Assembly: GCA_032622095.1 (NCBI GenBank)
Contig: CP136066.1
Location: 205,864,978-205,928,977, forward strand
Length of the DNA stretch: 64,000 bases
Direction: 5' to 3'
From: Siphonodentalium dalli
Taxonomy: Eukaryota; Mollusca; Scaphopoda; Gadilida; Siphonodentaliidae
A program made the translations under genes and the position numbers. The notes below the pieces were generated by a model. That model saw only the letters and a program-made list of their open reading frames with translations. It did not search any database and was not told where the DNA came from. Shown here in pieces: positions 12,480-22,079 of this stretch; position 1 is the stretch's first letter; the number at the start of each line of letters is the position of its first letter.

Positions 12480-13647
12480 GTACGTTTACATGGAGATTTT
12501 ATCTTAATTAAAGGCTCGGACTGCATAGTTACAGGCCATGACTGGATAGATCAAATCAACATGATGAAGTCGATTTCCTGTAGACTATGTTATTTAATTA
12601 CCGATATTAATGTGATGAGAATCCTTCCACAACATCAAACGTAAACAGTGTGCTCAATTATTCGGTCAAAATCGATAGATAAGTGATCGGTATATATAGG
12701 CGAGTTGAACAACAATGTCAGATTAATGTAGTCAGCGGCAGCAAAATGTTTTCTCGAATCCACTACATATATTTTTAATATGTGAAACGTCTCGAATGTC
12801 CAGTAATGTATCAACATGGTCCAATGAACACATTCTTATTTGGGTTGTATTTATTGCCATAAACGGTCGGACCTGATTGCCATAACTCGTGAATTCCTTA
12901 TTATGATCGTCATCGTGACTTCACGCTGAATAAGTTCGTGTATGGTCTCCCAATTAAATATGAGTTATTACCAATTAAAAAATAGGATTGTTTTCATATC
13001 ATTCATCATTGTGGGGTACGATGAATTGTGCAGTATATATATCGAGTTCATTTGGTTAATGTTTAAAAGCTCGTACACGGAGGTGCCAACTGATTTACTA
13101 AAATCAGTAAACACACTAGTCCGATTGGATACTAAGTCAGCGACAATACTGCCTGCATAAACAAGCAGCAAAAACAATAGAAGCAACTTACTTCCGATCA
13201 GATTGTAATAAAACTACCGGATGTCACAACATATCCCAAAAACGCATTTAAGGTTACATGAAACACTCAGGTAAAGTGATATAATAGAAAAATGAAAAAC
13301 AATCTTGCTAAAATTAGTTATTTTTACGAATATTATATCCAAATTGACAACACACATAGTCATTCTCATATATTAATTAAATGCGGTGACTCTCGATGGC
13401 GAAATGGTTTTCGTTAGTTTATCGCTGATAGTTGCGTCCCGAATTGAGAAGTAAATATATTTACTATTGAGCGTATAGTTCATACAATGTTTACCATATG
13501 GAGTGGTACGGTCAATTTTTTTGAGATTTTCGGCGATAATATGCCTATAGTATGTCTATAAACATTGTAAAACGGCACGATAAATGAGTATAAAGAATAA
13601 ACTATGTTTTAGATCCAATATAATTTCTAAATTATACCCTCTTTCAG

Positions 13648-14502
13648 ATCAAGGACAAACTCGATATTCCACATACACGGCGGCGACAACCAGCAAGGTG
13701 GTGTCAACCGTGGATTCTCACATCAGGAGGAGAATTTGAGATGGTCTGTGGGGGAGAACCTCCAACCGCCTCCGAGCTACGCAAGTTTGTTCGAACCAGC
13801 GCCAGACTATGAAACAGCCATTACTCAGATCCAATCGCGTCGGACCGGTAACATAGATCGGGACCAACCGACTCGGAGCTCTACCTCATCATCACGACGG
13901 GCTCGTCTCCCCACACCGAGAAACGAACGTCGTGCTCCAACCGCACCTGATCAATCTGTGAATGTATACAACACGATTCCTGCCGGTGACATAGAACAAC
14001 ATATATATGAAACGGTTGATAATGTGCTGCGAACAAATGGTGTAAACACAAGACAGACTGTAAATAGTAACACAAACACAAACGCTCAAACATCAACTGC
14101 AAACAGGCATATCAGTCCGGTTGTGAATCAGGGAGCATGTAGCAACATAACTGCTGGTAGCAACACTGACAGGAATAGTCGACAGACTCTTAGTAACGGA
14201 AGTTCTGCTGCGCATGCGCATCATAATATTGGACAACAAAGTTCTTCTGAGAATTACCGACACAGGACAGTTGTGCAACACACGCCGAACGTTCAGCATC
14301 CCTGTAGGTCGGGGCAGCCTAGCAACGTCCAGTATTTCAGTCGCGATGCACCGATACGGCACCCAGTCTACCATCATCACGTGGCCCCTCTCCAGGAGGA
14401 AGCACCACCAGCTTACAGTGCAATGCTTTCATCACCGGCTGAAACCAGACGAGGGCGACCCAGCAGCGGTAGACAGAGCAGACCAGCTCCCGTAATGAGG
14501 TG
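13648..14502 (+). CDS. Cytoplasmic-tail exon with two PPxY motifs
   Basis: This 855-bp exon runs from the acceptor 'accctctttcag' to the donor AG|GTGAGT, entering and leaving in phase 2. It encodes about 285 residues of hydrophilic, low-complexity tail rich in Ser, Asn, Gln, Arg and Pro, with Asn/Thr-rich stretches that suggest disorder. Two PPxY motifs stand out: PPPSY at 13766-13780, followed by ASLFEPAPDYETAI, and PPAY at 14405-14416. PPxY binds WW domains, especially those of NEDD4-family ubiquitin ligases. A single membrane-anchored CCP protein with a PPxY tail recalls vertebrate SUSD4 and SUSD6, which work with NEDD4/WWP-type ligases on membrane cargo. That comparison is of architecture only; orthology is not shown. 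Reading starts in frame with the transmembrane exon, so no internal ATG is needed. Confidence 0.87.
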
Positions 14503-14554
14503 AGTCACGTGACATATCTATAGATTACCTTGACTGTCACTGTGGGTGTAGTTA

Positions 14555-15009
14555 TAGGTTACACTGGTGTAAATGTTTTCCATAGGCCTCAGTGCTAACG
14601 TTTTGGCGTATAGTGTTGGCAATATAAATGTTGGGTCCAAAATTTTCTTTAAATCTGAAAAATTGACATTTTGGGAAACTTTTTACACAAAAAAATCATG
14701 TCTGTCTAGCAGGGAATTCGCCTTTAAATCTTATGTTTTCGTAACTAGTGTCAGAACCGCATAAAAAAATACAGTCATATTTTAGACCACACCAAAAAAT
14801 TCAAACTTCACTACAAAGGGTTAATTCCTGTGCCAATTGTTATTTTACCTATGGGAAATCATAGGGAAGAGGTGTGATGATTTTTTTATGTGAAAAGCAC
14901 ACAAGGCTATTGACCAATCAGGGCCCAGTGTCTATTTTATTCTCTCCTATATATTCCTCCCGCATCCGCTAGATGTCGCTCGGAACCTTATTTACACCAG
15001 TGTAACCTA
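14555..15009. mobile_element. TA-flanked MITE in the last intron of the sushi gene
   Basis: Terminal inverted repeats TAGGTTACACTGGTGTAAAT are perfect over 20 bp and flanked by TA on both sides (14553-14554, 15010-15011). At 455 bp with no transposase it is non-autonomous. A TA target fits Tc1/mariner-like and some other superfamilies. Perfect ends suggest recent insertion. Confidence 0.85.
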
Positions 15010-15019
15010 TACTAGGGGC

Positions 15020-15625
15020 GATGAGGGTCATTGTCACAAGGTTTCTATCACATTCGTAGCCAGCATTCCAAATCGATCACAACGTAGTCAGCTTTTCACA
15101 AGCGCGATCATAATTTTGTAGTCAAATTCCATCGTTTTATAACGCAATATATGACGGTCATCGCGTGAATACTCGACTAAAATACCGACGTCATGATGAC
15201 GTCATGCTCCAAAACTGGATTCTTCTATTAAGTTATATCAATGAAACTCGAGCTTTTCGTGACATTGGTCGAAAACCTTTAGTCTTTAAAACAATTGGCC
15301 TCGACGTTTACTATCATATTTTAATCATACAAGTGTTGTATGTATACCTTTGTATTATATGTATTGCAGGCAGGAAGCCTAACTCTTTTTGTTAATTGTC
15401 AATTGTTTGTTGGAAAGGGGCGTCAATAAGTTAGCAATAACTTGTGCCCCAATCCAATTAGCTATTATTTGCTAATAAAATATGTTTAAACTAATAGATC
15501 CGCATGATAAGCTGGCTACGAATGCCATTTCCCTTTAAAAGCTTGCTACACTTGTGATCGATTTGAAAAGCTGGCTACGAATGTGATTGATTCCTTCTGA
15601 CAGTGACTCCGTCGGTGTTACTAGG
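15020..15625. repeat. Diverged inverted repeat in the last intron
   Basis: 'cacattcgtagccagcattcc' near 15050 pairs with 'gctggctacgaatgtgattg' near 15572, and 'gctggctacgaatgccat' occurs once more at 15512. The flanks 'gggtcattgtcacaag' and 'cttctgacagtgactcc' extend the pairing loosely. It may be an old MITE with multiplied subterminal repeats. Confidence 0.55.
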
Positions 15626-15948
15626 GCTGAAGGGGTCACTCTCACCAAAAAAAGGGCTGAAGGGTACACAGGGTTTGAAAATGTGCTGAAGTTGAAATAA
15701 CTGAACCTTTTTGTATATTATTATATACGAATAAAATATGTTTAAAGTAAAATCTGTTTCGTGCGAAAGTTTCCAGCGTCCTAGTATAAAATTTATATAT
15801 GCCAAAAGCATTGCGTTTATCACTGTCTGGGAGAATCTGCATAATTCCTGTCAATACAGTACTATGACTACTATGAAATCACGCGCGCTATCAGCATGTC
15901 GAATCTATATACACGCCCCTTCAATGTCCACTTTCCTTCTCTCTCCAG

Positions 15949-15970
15949 GTTGGACTATGAGTACTTCTAA
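15949..15970 (+). CDS. Terminal coding exon of the sushi protein
   Basis: After a strong pyrimidine tract and acceptor (CTTTCCTTCTCTCTCCAG), the exon completes the split codon as AG|G and reads LDYEYF before TAA at 15968-15970. Reading through the previous donor instead would stop one codon later (GTGA), so the spliced form adds only six residues. An acidic, aromatic C-terminus of this kind can be a trafficking or phosphotyrosine signal; that is inference. No canonical AATAAA was found in the next several hundred bases, so the 3' UTR end is undefined. Confidence 0.72.
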
Positions 15971-16207
15971 CCTTACATCTCGGATGATATCATGATGAGC
16001 AGAATGTGAAGAAACCAGAATGTGCCAAAGAATTCCAGAATGAATGTTATTGATAGTTTAATTGTTTACAATTCGTTTTTTTCTTCTTAAAATTTCCACA
16101 AGGCTACACCAATTTAATTCGTTGGCTTACGAAACCACAGACAAATGTATTGTTCACGGTATTCAGTTTATGTAAGACTTATGTAAGACTTTTCTATCAG
16201 TCATAAT

Positions 16208-16883
16208 GTCTGCGGACATACGTACCACAGTGGCGATGGCATAGTAGGTGTGACAATTTATTATGGTGGAGTTTGGTGACAATTGTTCATCATAATTAAT
16301 ATGCCATAGCAAGGCATGTTGCCCTCTGCAAATTCGCACAATGAGTCTACCAAGCTCTACCAGCTACGGTCGATCTCTCAAGGATGTATCTACCTGAATG
16401 TCTTGTCGATGTTGATCTTCACTCAACACACAGCGTTATATTTTGCATGCTAACACACAAGTCCATTTGATAACTTAATGAATAACCCATCTCAACAACC
16501 ATGATTGTTCTTACGAATGAAATTAATATAAGTAGATAAACATGCATGCATCGAGGTCATATAAAAAACATACCACAATAATGATATATATGTGAGTCAA
16601 TGAGGAATTGCCACCAGGCCACGGTCAAACACAATTCTGGACGACACATCGTGCAATTATATATATCGTCGTGAATACAATTTAGCAAAACGTAATGAGT
16701 CGAGATCAATCTTGGTGAAAAGCAATGGTTAATTGGTCCAGTCGACTCATTGTGCGGAAAATCAGCGGGCGACATGGATAGCTATGGCACAGAATTATGA
16801 CGGACCAATTGTTACCAAACTCGACCATAATAAATTGTCACACCTACAATGCCATCGATACTGTGGTACGTGTGTCCGCAGCC
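16208..16883. mobile_element. MITE with long terminal inverted repeats, AAT flanks (copy 1)
   Basis: The left end GTCTGCGGACATACGTACC and the reverse complement of the right end (GGCTGCGGACACACGTACC) pair through 'atggcatagtaggtgtgacaattt' and beyond. AAT flanks both ends. The element is 676 bp with no transposase. The same family is at 19098-19608. A 3-bp target duplication narrows the superfamily, but AAT is not a classic Harbinger TWA site, so class is left open. Confidence 0.8.
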
Positions 16884-17033
16884 AATATCATGGGAAAATG
16901 AGAATAATTTACATATTAATGTGTTGGTTTTATTTCTTTTTATTCGCAAAAAATTTATTTCGAGTGGTCACCAGGATCGGAATAATCGCCAATCGGCAAC
17001 TCAAGACCGGTTTGGGGTTTTTTCCCTCCATCT

Positions 17034-17579
17034 CAGGGGGGGGGGGGGTGAAAAAAAAAATTCCGGCACATATGCCGGGGTGGGTGGGTGGTCAAAGCCA
17101 CCAACAAGCAATTTTTTCCGCAACTAAAAATAATTCCTGCTTGTTTTTTAGTGTTTTGGCAATGAGTTGGGCTTCAAAACCACTTTGAATGAGAGAAATA
17201 ATGTAATTATACCTGTAAACTGACTGCAGGCAGTTATCGTGTTGTATTTTGTTGCAAATTTTGAAATCCAAGATGGCCGCTGGCAGCCATGTTTTTTTGG
17301 CCGAATGACCTCAAAATGACTCATTCCTATTTACATGTCCATGTTAACATCCATGATAAATAGTATGCACAGAAATTCATGTACAGCTGTTTACAGTGAA
17401 TTTCCCCCCGCAAATTTCTGTTTTAGTGTTAAAAGGGGGGGTGGGTGTAAAAAAATGATCGGAAAAAACTGCCGAAAACGGAAAAAAATTTGGCGGTGGT
17501 GGGTGGGTACAAAAAATGATCGAAAGGGAAAAAATGCCATACGTGCCTGAATTTTTTTTCCGACCCCCCCCCCCCCCTG
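17034..17579. mobile_element. CAGGGG...CCCCTG MITE with 7-bp target duplication (copy 1)
   Basis: The element begins CAGGGGGGG and ends CCCCCCCTG, with TCCATCT duplicated on each side (17027-17033 and 17580-17586). At 546 bp it has no coding capacity; it carries GCCGGGGTGGGTGGGTGG and the block AAATCCAAGATGGCCGCTGG. A second copy splits the LINE at 60164-60724, and a 5'-truncated copy ends at 48469. CA...TG ends with 7-bp duplications do not match the 8 bp usual for hAT. P-like or Dada-like groups are alternatives. Confidence 0.85.
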
Positions 17580-17639
17580 TCCATCTAGAGATATATTCCC
17601 CCGATTTTCGTAAACCAACTAATAAAATTTCTGTGGCCC

Positions 17640-18060
17640 AAAGTGTTTATGTTCTTGCAATATATAAATAGAATGACACACTTGTGTGAACTGGTTAAAG
17701 TTATTGCACGAGTTTATTATGACGCGATGGTAAAACGATAAGCGGTGTGTTCGAGTTTTACCTCGCGACACGACAAACGAGTGCAATAACGTTAACATGT
17801 TCACATAATTGTGTTGTTCTGTGTTTATTGCACACTCTGAAGATTGTAGCATGCAATACACAGAAATGTATGTCGATATTTGTTTATTTAATTGAACAAT
17901 CTTGTGATTTATGTAGACTATAACTCAAAATTTAGTGAAGAAATGTTACATGTTTCAGTTGACGTCGTTTGTATTGTTCAAGGACAAGACAATTATTCAA
18001 CGTTTTGAAATCTTCTGTATTTTTCTGTTTTCGCGGAAATAAACAAAGGGGTGTGCAATA
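17640..18060. other. Unannotated sequence with an imperfect palindrome
   Basis: 'tgtgtgaactggttaaagttattgcac' near 17681 pairs loosely with 'gtgcaataacgttaacatgttcacataa' near 17780. No gene is supported. Confidence 0.45.
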
Positions 18061-18081
18061 ATATTATCCTATAAATTAGTA

Positions 18082-18554
18082 GCTATATGTGACCCGCCAT
18101 ATCAAATCCAGTCGGAAGTCGGGATTTTTTTTACCCTGTGCCAATGCATTCTCGTATATATGCGAGTCGACCATAGGTCGCCTCGCACATATAAGAGAAT
18201 GCATTGGCTTAACAATTTTTTATCATGTTTTTTAAATAAACGTTCCTTACAATTTTTAGGACATAAAATAAAAAAACATCCATTACCCTGCAGGGAGCCC
18301 CACACATATATAGAAGCACATAGAAGAGTGTCGTCTGCTCATGTTTGTCTGGGGCTCTGTATGGGTGAAATTATAAAATTGTTAAAGAATACAAGTACAA
18401 ATTATTAAAATTGTAAAAAATTGTTAGGCCAATGCATTCTCTTATATATGCGATGCGACCTATGGTCGACTCGCATATATAAGATAATGCATTGGCACAG
18501 GGTAAAAAAAATCCCGACTTCCGACTGGATTTGATATGGCGGGTCACATATACA
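18082..18554. mobile_element. TATGTGACCCGCC MITE carrying a palindrome pair (copy 1)
   Basis: Outer inverted repeats TATGTGACCCGCCATATCAA flank the element, with TA next to each end. The repeats continue through GTCGGAAGTCGGGATTTTT into CCCTGTGCC. Inside lie two palindrome modules (about 18134-18208 and 18426-18501) in opposite orientation, around a 200-bp core containing GAAGAGTGTCGTCTGCTCAT and CTGGGGCTCTG. A second copy with the core reversed is at 27026-27494, and half a copy ends at 52572. Confidence 0.85.
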
Positions 18555-19097
18555 CATGTATTTTTATGAACATCTCAGAAAGAAAACCTTGTGGTAAATC
18601 GTGCTATTATCACCAAATTGGGACCAACAACTGTTTGTTGGCGACAATCTCTTCACCCGCTTCCATCTCTATGACTGCAAACATAACTATATAAACCTGT
18701 TGTGTTTTTAAAATATTTTTTCTCATATTGCCAATTCGAAATGAATCTGAATGAAAGACCATGTCAATATCTTGTTATTTTAAATCATTGGATGGAGAAA
18801 AATCAGGTCAACAAGTGGGTTCGGCTTGCTTCCTCAGATGTTCACATAGTATCAGAACCATTTCGCGTCACGTCACGCCGTTTGTGTGTTTTATTTTCTG
18901 TTATGAATGTTACCAAATGGATATCTGAATAATGTTATTTTGTATGTGGGTTTTCGCTGTGCTCTTAAAAGTGGTAATGTAAACTAAATTCGGCCATTTA
19001 TTGGACCATCTCCTTTTATTCTCAACATAATATATACAACAAATGAATGAATTTGAGCCATAGATTAGTGCAAAATATACTCATGTGTTCTACGAAT

Positions 19098-19608
19098 GGC
19101 TGCGGACACACGTACCACAGTACCGATGGCATAGTAGGTGTGACAATTAATTATGGTAGAGTTTGGTGACAATTGGTCAACATAATTTATATGCCATAGG
19201 GAGTCGTGTCGCGCGCCGCATATTCGCACAGTGAGTCGACTGACCAATTAACCCATTGAGTTTCACCAAGGTTGATCTCTACTCATTACGTTTAGCCACA
19301 TTGTATTCTCTACGATACATAAAATTGCACGACCGATCGTCCAGAATTGTCTTGTGTGTTAGCATTAAAAATATAACATTGCGTGTTGAGTAACGACCAA
19401 CAGCGACAAGACATTCGGTTTGATAAATCATTGAGATGTCGATCTCGACGCTGATAGAGCTTGGAAAAGACTCAATGTGTGAATGTGCGGCGGGCGACAT
19501 GTCTCTCTATGGCACAGGAATATGACGACCAATTGTCACCAAAATTGCACCATAATTAATTGTCACACCTACTATGCCATCGCTACTGTGATACGTGTGT
19601 CCGCAGCC
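19098..19608. mobile_element. AAT-flanked long-TIR MITE (copy 2, nested)
   Basis: Ends GGCTGCGGACACACGTACC and their reverse complement lie between AAT at 19095-19097 and AAT at 19609-19611. Length 511 bp. It is inserted into the element at 18965-19826, so it is younger than that element. Relative to 16208-16883 it lacks some internal sequence. Confidence 0.85.
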
Positions 19609-19625
19609 AATGATGGACACAACGT

Positions 19626-19678
19626 GTTAATTATAATGAAAATGAGTTAAATCCTTAAACTCATTTTCATTATAATTA
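19626..19678. repeat. Near-perfect hairpin, about 21-bp arms
   Basis: TTAATTATAATGAAAATGAG pairs with CTCATTTTCATTATAATTA across the short loop 'ttaaatccttaaa'. It lies inside the host element at 18965-19826, just after the nested MITE. Confidence 0.8.
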
Positions 19679-19890
19679 CCATGTTGTTTGAAATCGTTCA
19701 TAAACAAATGAGTTTATTTTTCATTAACCCATGGCTCAAATGCATTCATTTGTTGCATATTTTCTTTTGAGTATGACAGGAGATGTTCCCATAAATGGCC
19801 GGATTTAGTGTACAGTCCCCCTTTAAATATAGAGTTCATTTGATTGTCTATCCGACGTCTTCCAAAATCATAACCCGATATTACTATTGA

Positions 19891-20290
19891 TTAACCCTTT
19901 ACCCAACAGAAGGGCCCTGTGCCAATGCATTCTCTTATATATGCGAGTCGACCATAGGTCGCCTCGCATATATAAGAGAATGCATTGGCTTAACACATTA
20001 AAAATTATAAAATTGTTAAAGAATGTAAGAAAAAATGGTAAAAAGTGTTAAAAAAAGATTTTTTTTAGGCCAATGCATTCTCTTATATATGCGAGGCGAC
20101 CTATGGTCGACTCGCATATATAAGAGAATGCATTGGCACAGGGCATAACTGTAACTATCACAATGTGGTCAAGGAGCCGGTTCCAATGATATCCATATTT
20201 GTATGGTTTTATTGAGACAGACCGAAGATATTTTAGGCTGTTGAAGCTTTATTTGGCCGTTTTTGGCCGGTTTGTTGGGTAAAGGGTTAA
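19891..20290. mobile_element. piggyBac-like MITE with palindrome pair (copy 1)
   Basis: TTAA flanks both ends (19891-19894, 20287-20290), and the terminal repeat is CCCTTTACCCAACA, a CCC...GGG end typical of piggyBac. The 400-bp unit holds two palindrome modules (about 19915-19990 and 20069-20143) between CCCTGTGCC and GGCACAGGG. A unique right arm follows (AACTGTAACTATCACAATGT, then 'gacagaccgaagatatttt'). Copies of identical length are at 25120-25519 (reversed) and 53060-53459. Confidence 0.9.
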
Positions 20291-20632
20291 CTAATATTTC
20301 TAATTGATATGTTTCACATTTTGTTATGTAAATTATATATGTTAACTATACGATAGTGCCGACGGAAGAATAGATCGTTTCCAATATATTCACTAGCCAG
20401 AAACACGCGTTTCTTGCAAGTTTTCGCAGTTTTTTTATCCATAGATGGATAGCTATTTATATATTACATACGACCGACACCCATACTAAATTGTGAACAA
20501 ATTAGCGTTTAGAAATTTCATTTCAATCACATAGAATGCTAGTCATTGTGCAGCGACGAGTGACGCAATTTTATCTAAACCTGGCTGTTACCATATAAGT
20601 TGTGAATGGACTGTCTGGTCATTGCTGATATA

Positions 20633-20780
20633 TTAACCCTTCCTATACTAAATAATAATTAACGAGTAGTTCCTTAAGGAAATATTCAGATAACAAGTTC
20701 AACAAACTACCATGAACTTATTATCTGAACATTTCATTAGGGAATTACTTGTCAATGAGTATTTAGTAAAGAAAGGGTAA
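20633..20780. mobile_element. TTAACCCTTCCTATACT-type palindromic MITE
   Basis: The left end TTAACCCTTCCTATACTAAA pairs with TTTAGTAAAGAAAGGGTAA at the right. Inner halves 'gaaatattcagataacaagttc' and 'gaacttattatctgaacattt' also pair, so nearly the whole 148 bp is one foldback. The right TTAA is imperfect. Confidence 0.7.
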
Positions 20781-20907
20781 TGCTTTAACCCTTTGAGTGC
20801 CAGGGGCCGATCTCATCGGCCCTAAACCTACAAAATAAGTCTGTTAAAGAATATAAGAATAAATTATTAAAATTGTAAAAAATTGTAAAAAAAAAAAAAA
20901 ATGTTAA

Positions 20908-20982
20908 GCCAATGCATTCTCTTATATATGCGAGGCGACCTATGGTCGACTCGCATATATAAGAGAATGCATTGGCACAGGG
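20908..20982. repeat. Single palindrome module
   Basis: A complete near-perfect palindrome (GCCAATGCATTCTCTTATAT, arms meeting at GACCTATGGTC) preceded by the A-rich spacer 'aaattattaaaattgtaaaaa' and followed by CACAGGG. Its partner module is missing, so this is half of the usual pair. A separate short palindrome, GGGGCCGATCTCATCGGCCC, sits upstream near 20804. Confidence 0.8.
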
Positions 20983-21110
20983 TATATGGGTTGATACAAA
21001 AATACAAAGACTGTGAACAATTCTGCGATGTAATTTCTGTAGTCAAGCACATAATCGATGCTGGGCACATTATAACGTTGGTCCACAATATCTTACAATT
21101 TAGATACGTA

Positions 21111-21580
21111 AAGGTACTCAATCCGATCAGTCAGTCCCCATACCACCAAGATACAATAGCAACAACATTTCTTCAAAATACACTTTAGTTATCAGAATGA
21201 ATTAATTATAACAATATAATGCTAACCACTGTCAACTATGGTATCCAATTTCCCAAAACGTGTTATTTATCAACATTTTGTTGATCAAAATATGGCCGTA
21301 TTATCACTAAAGTATCACGAAATTTGACCGTATTACCACTTGATTTTAGAGTTATCCATCTTCATCTGCAATTTTGTCCGAGACCATCCGTCTGACCACG
21401 TGTTTCTGTGCCACGTATTAATTATTACACATCTCGAGAAATAACAAACTTCAAACATCGATATCTGATCACTCTGAGCATTTATGGGTGGGTTCCTCGA
21501 CTCGAATCAAATATGTTTTACCCCCCACCCGAAGCCAAAGAAATAGTAATTTAGGAGCGTCTGATCGGATTGAGTACCTT
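21111..21580. mobile_element. TA-flanked MITE, AAGGTACTCAATCCGATCAG ends
   Basis: The 20-bp terminal repeats are near perfect (the right end reads CTGATCGGATTGAGTACCTT), and TA flanks both. Length 470 bp, no coding capacity. Related fragments are at 33419-33580 and, split by a later insertion, around 52920-53480. Confidence 0.85.
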
Positions 21581-21895
21581 TAACATCTCTTTGATTATTT
21601 GATTATTACTTTTATATCGGTTTCTTCTCTGTAAAGTCGGTGTCTATTTTCACTTTTATAGATGTTTAAAACCCGTTGCTATGTCTGTTTTTTTAATATC
21701 TGTTTATGAATAATATAAATATGTATATGGATCGCTCCGCGACCATTTTCCGCAAGGTGCCAAAAGTAGTCTTCCGCGTGTGGACTAGTCTTGCTATTGT
21801 TATATTGGTGTTGTCACGTGTCTTACTCAAACGATTGTTGGAAACAGTTTACTCTTTTAACTCTTCCTTGAGCTTACTGAAAGTTTGCGAAAACC

Positions 21896-22070
21896 CTGTG
21901 CCAATGCATTCTCTCATGTATGCGAGTATCCCATAAGGAGCCTCCCATATATAACAAAATACATTGGACTATAACACTATCTACATTGACCGTGTATGGC
22001 GTGCATTCTCGTATATATGCTAGGCTCCATATGGGAGACTCGCATTTATAGAGAATGTACTGGCACTGGA
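21896..22070. repeat. Diverged palindrome pair, 'cccata' loop subtype
   Basis: Two modules (21896-21967 and about 21998-22066) follow the family plan, but their centres read GAGTATCCCATAAGGAGCCTC instead of the GTCGACCATAGGTCGC type. The same loop subtype dominates 51505-52165. The gap between modules is only about 30 bp. Confidence 0.75.
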
Positions 22071-22079
22071 TCTTAAATG

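Larger units (their letters stand above)
18965..19826. mobile_element. TTAA-flanked inverted-repeat element, host of a nested MITE
   Basis: The left end TTAAAAGTGGTAATGTAAAC and the reverse complement of the right end (TTTAAAGGGGGACTGTACAC) pair on through 'ctaaattcggccattta' and 'aacaaatgaatg'. The right end resembles the TTTAAAGGGGTACTGTA ends at 50779-51432, so both probably belong to one TTAA-target group (piggyBac or Kolobok-like). The AAT-flanked MITE at 19098-19608 sits inside it. Confidence 0.75.

Noticed and set aside
13736-13738. ATG as start of a separate tail protein
   Set aside because: The exon is open upstream of this ATG to a good acceptor, and its phase matches the transmembrane exon, so the ATG is internal.
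18134-18501. Repeated palindromes as a CRISPR array
   Set aside because: The modules are long foldbacks in opposed pairs inside MITEs, without regular unique spacers, in animal DNA.
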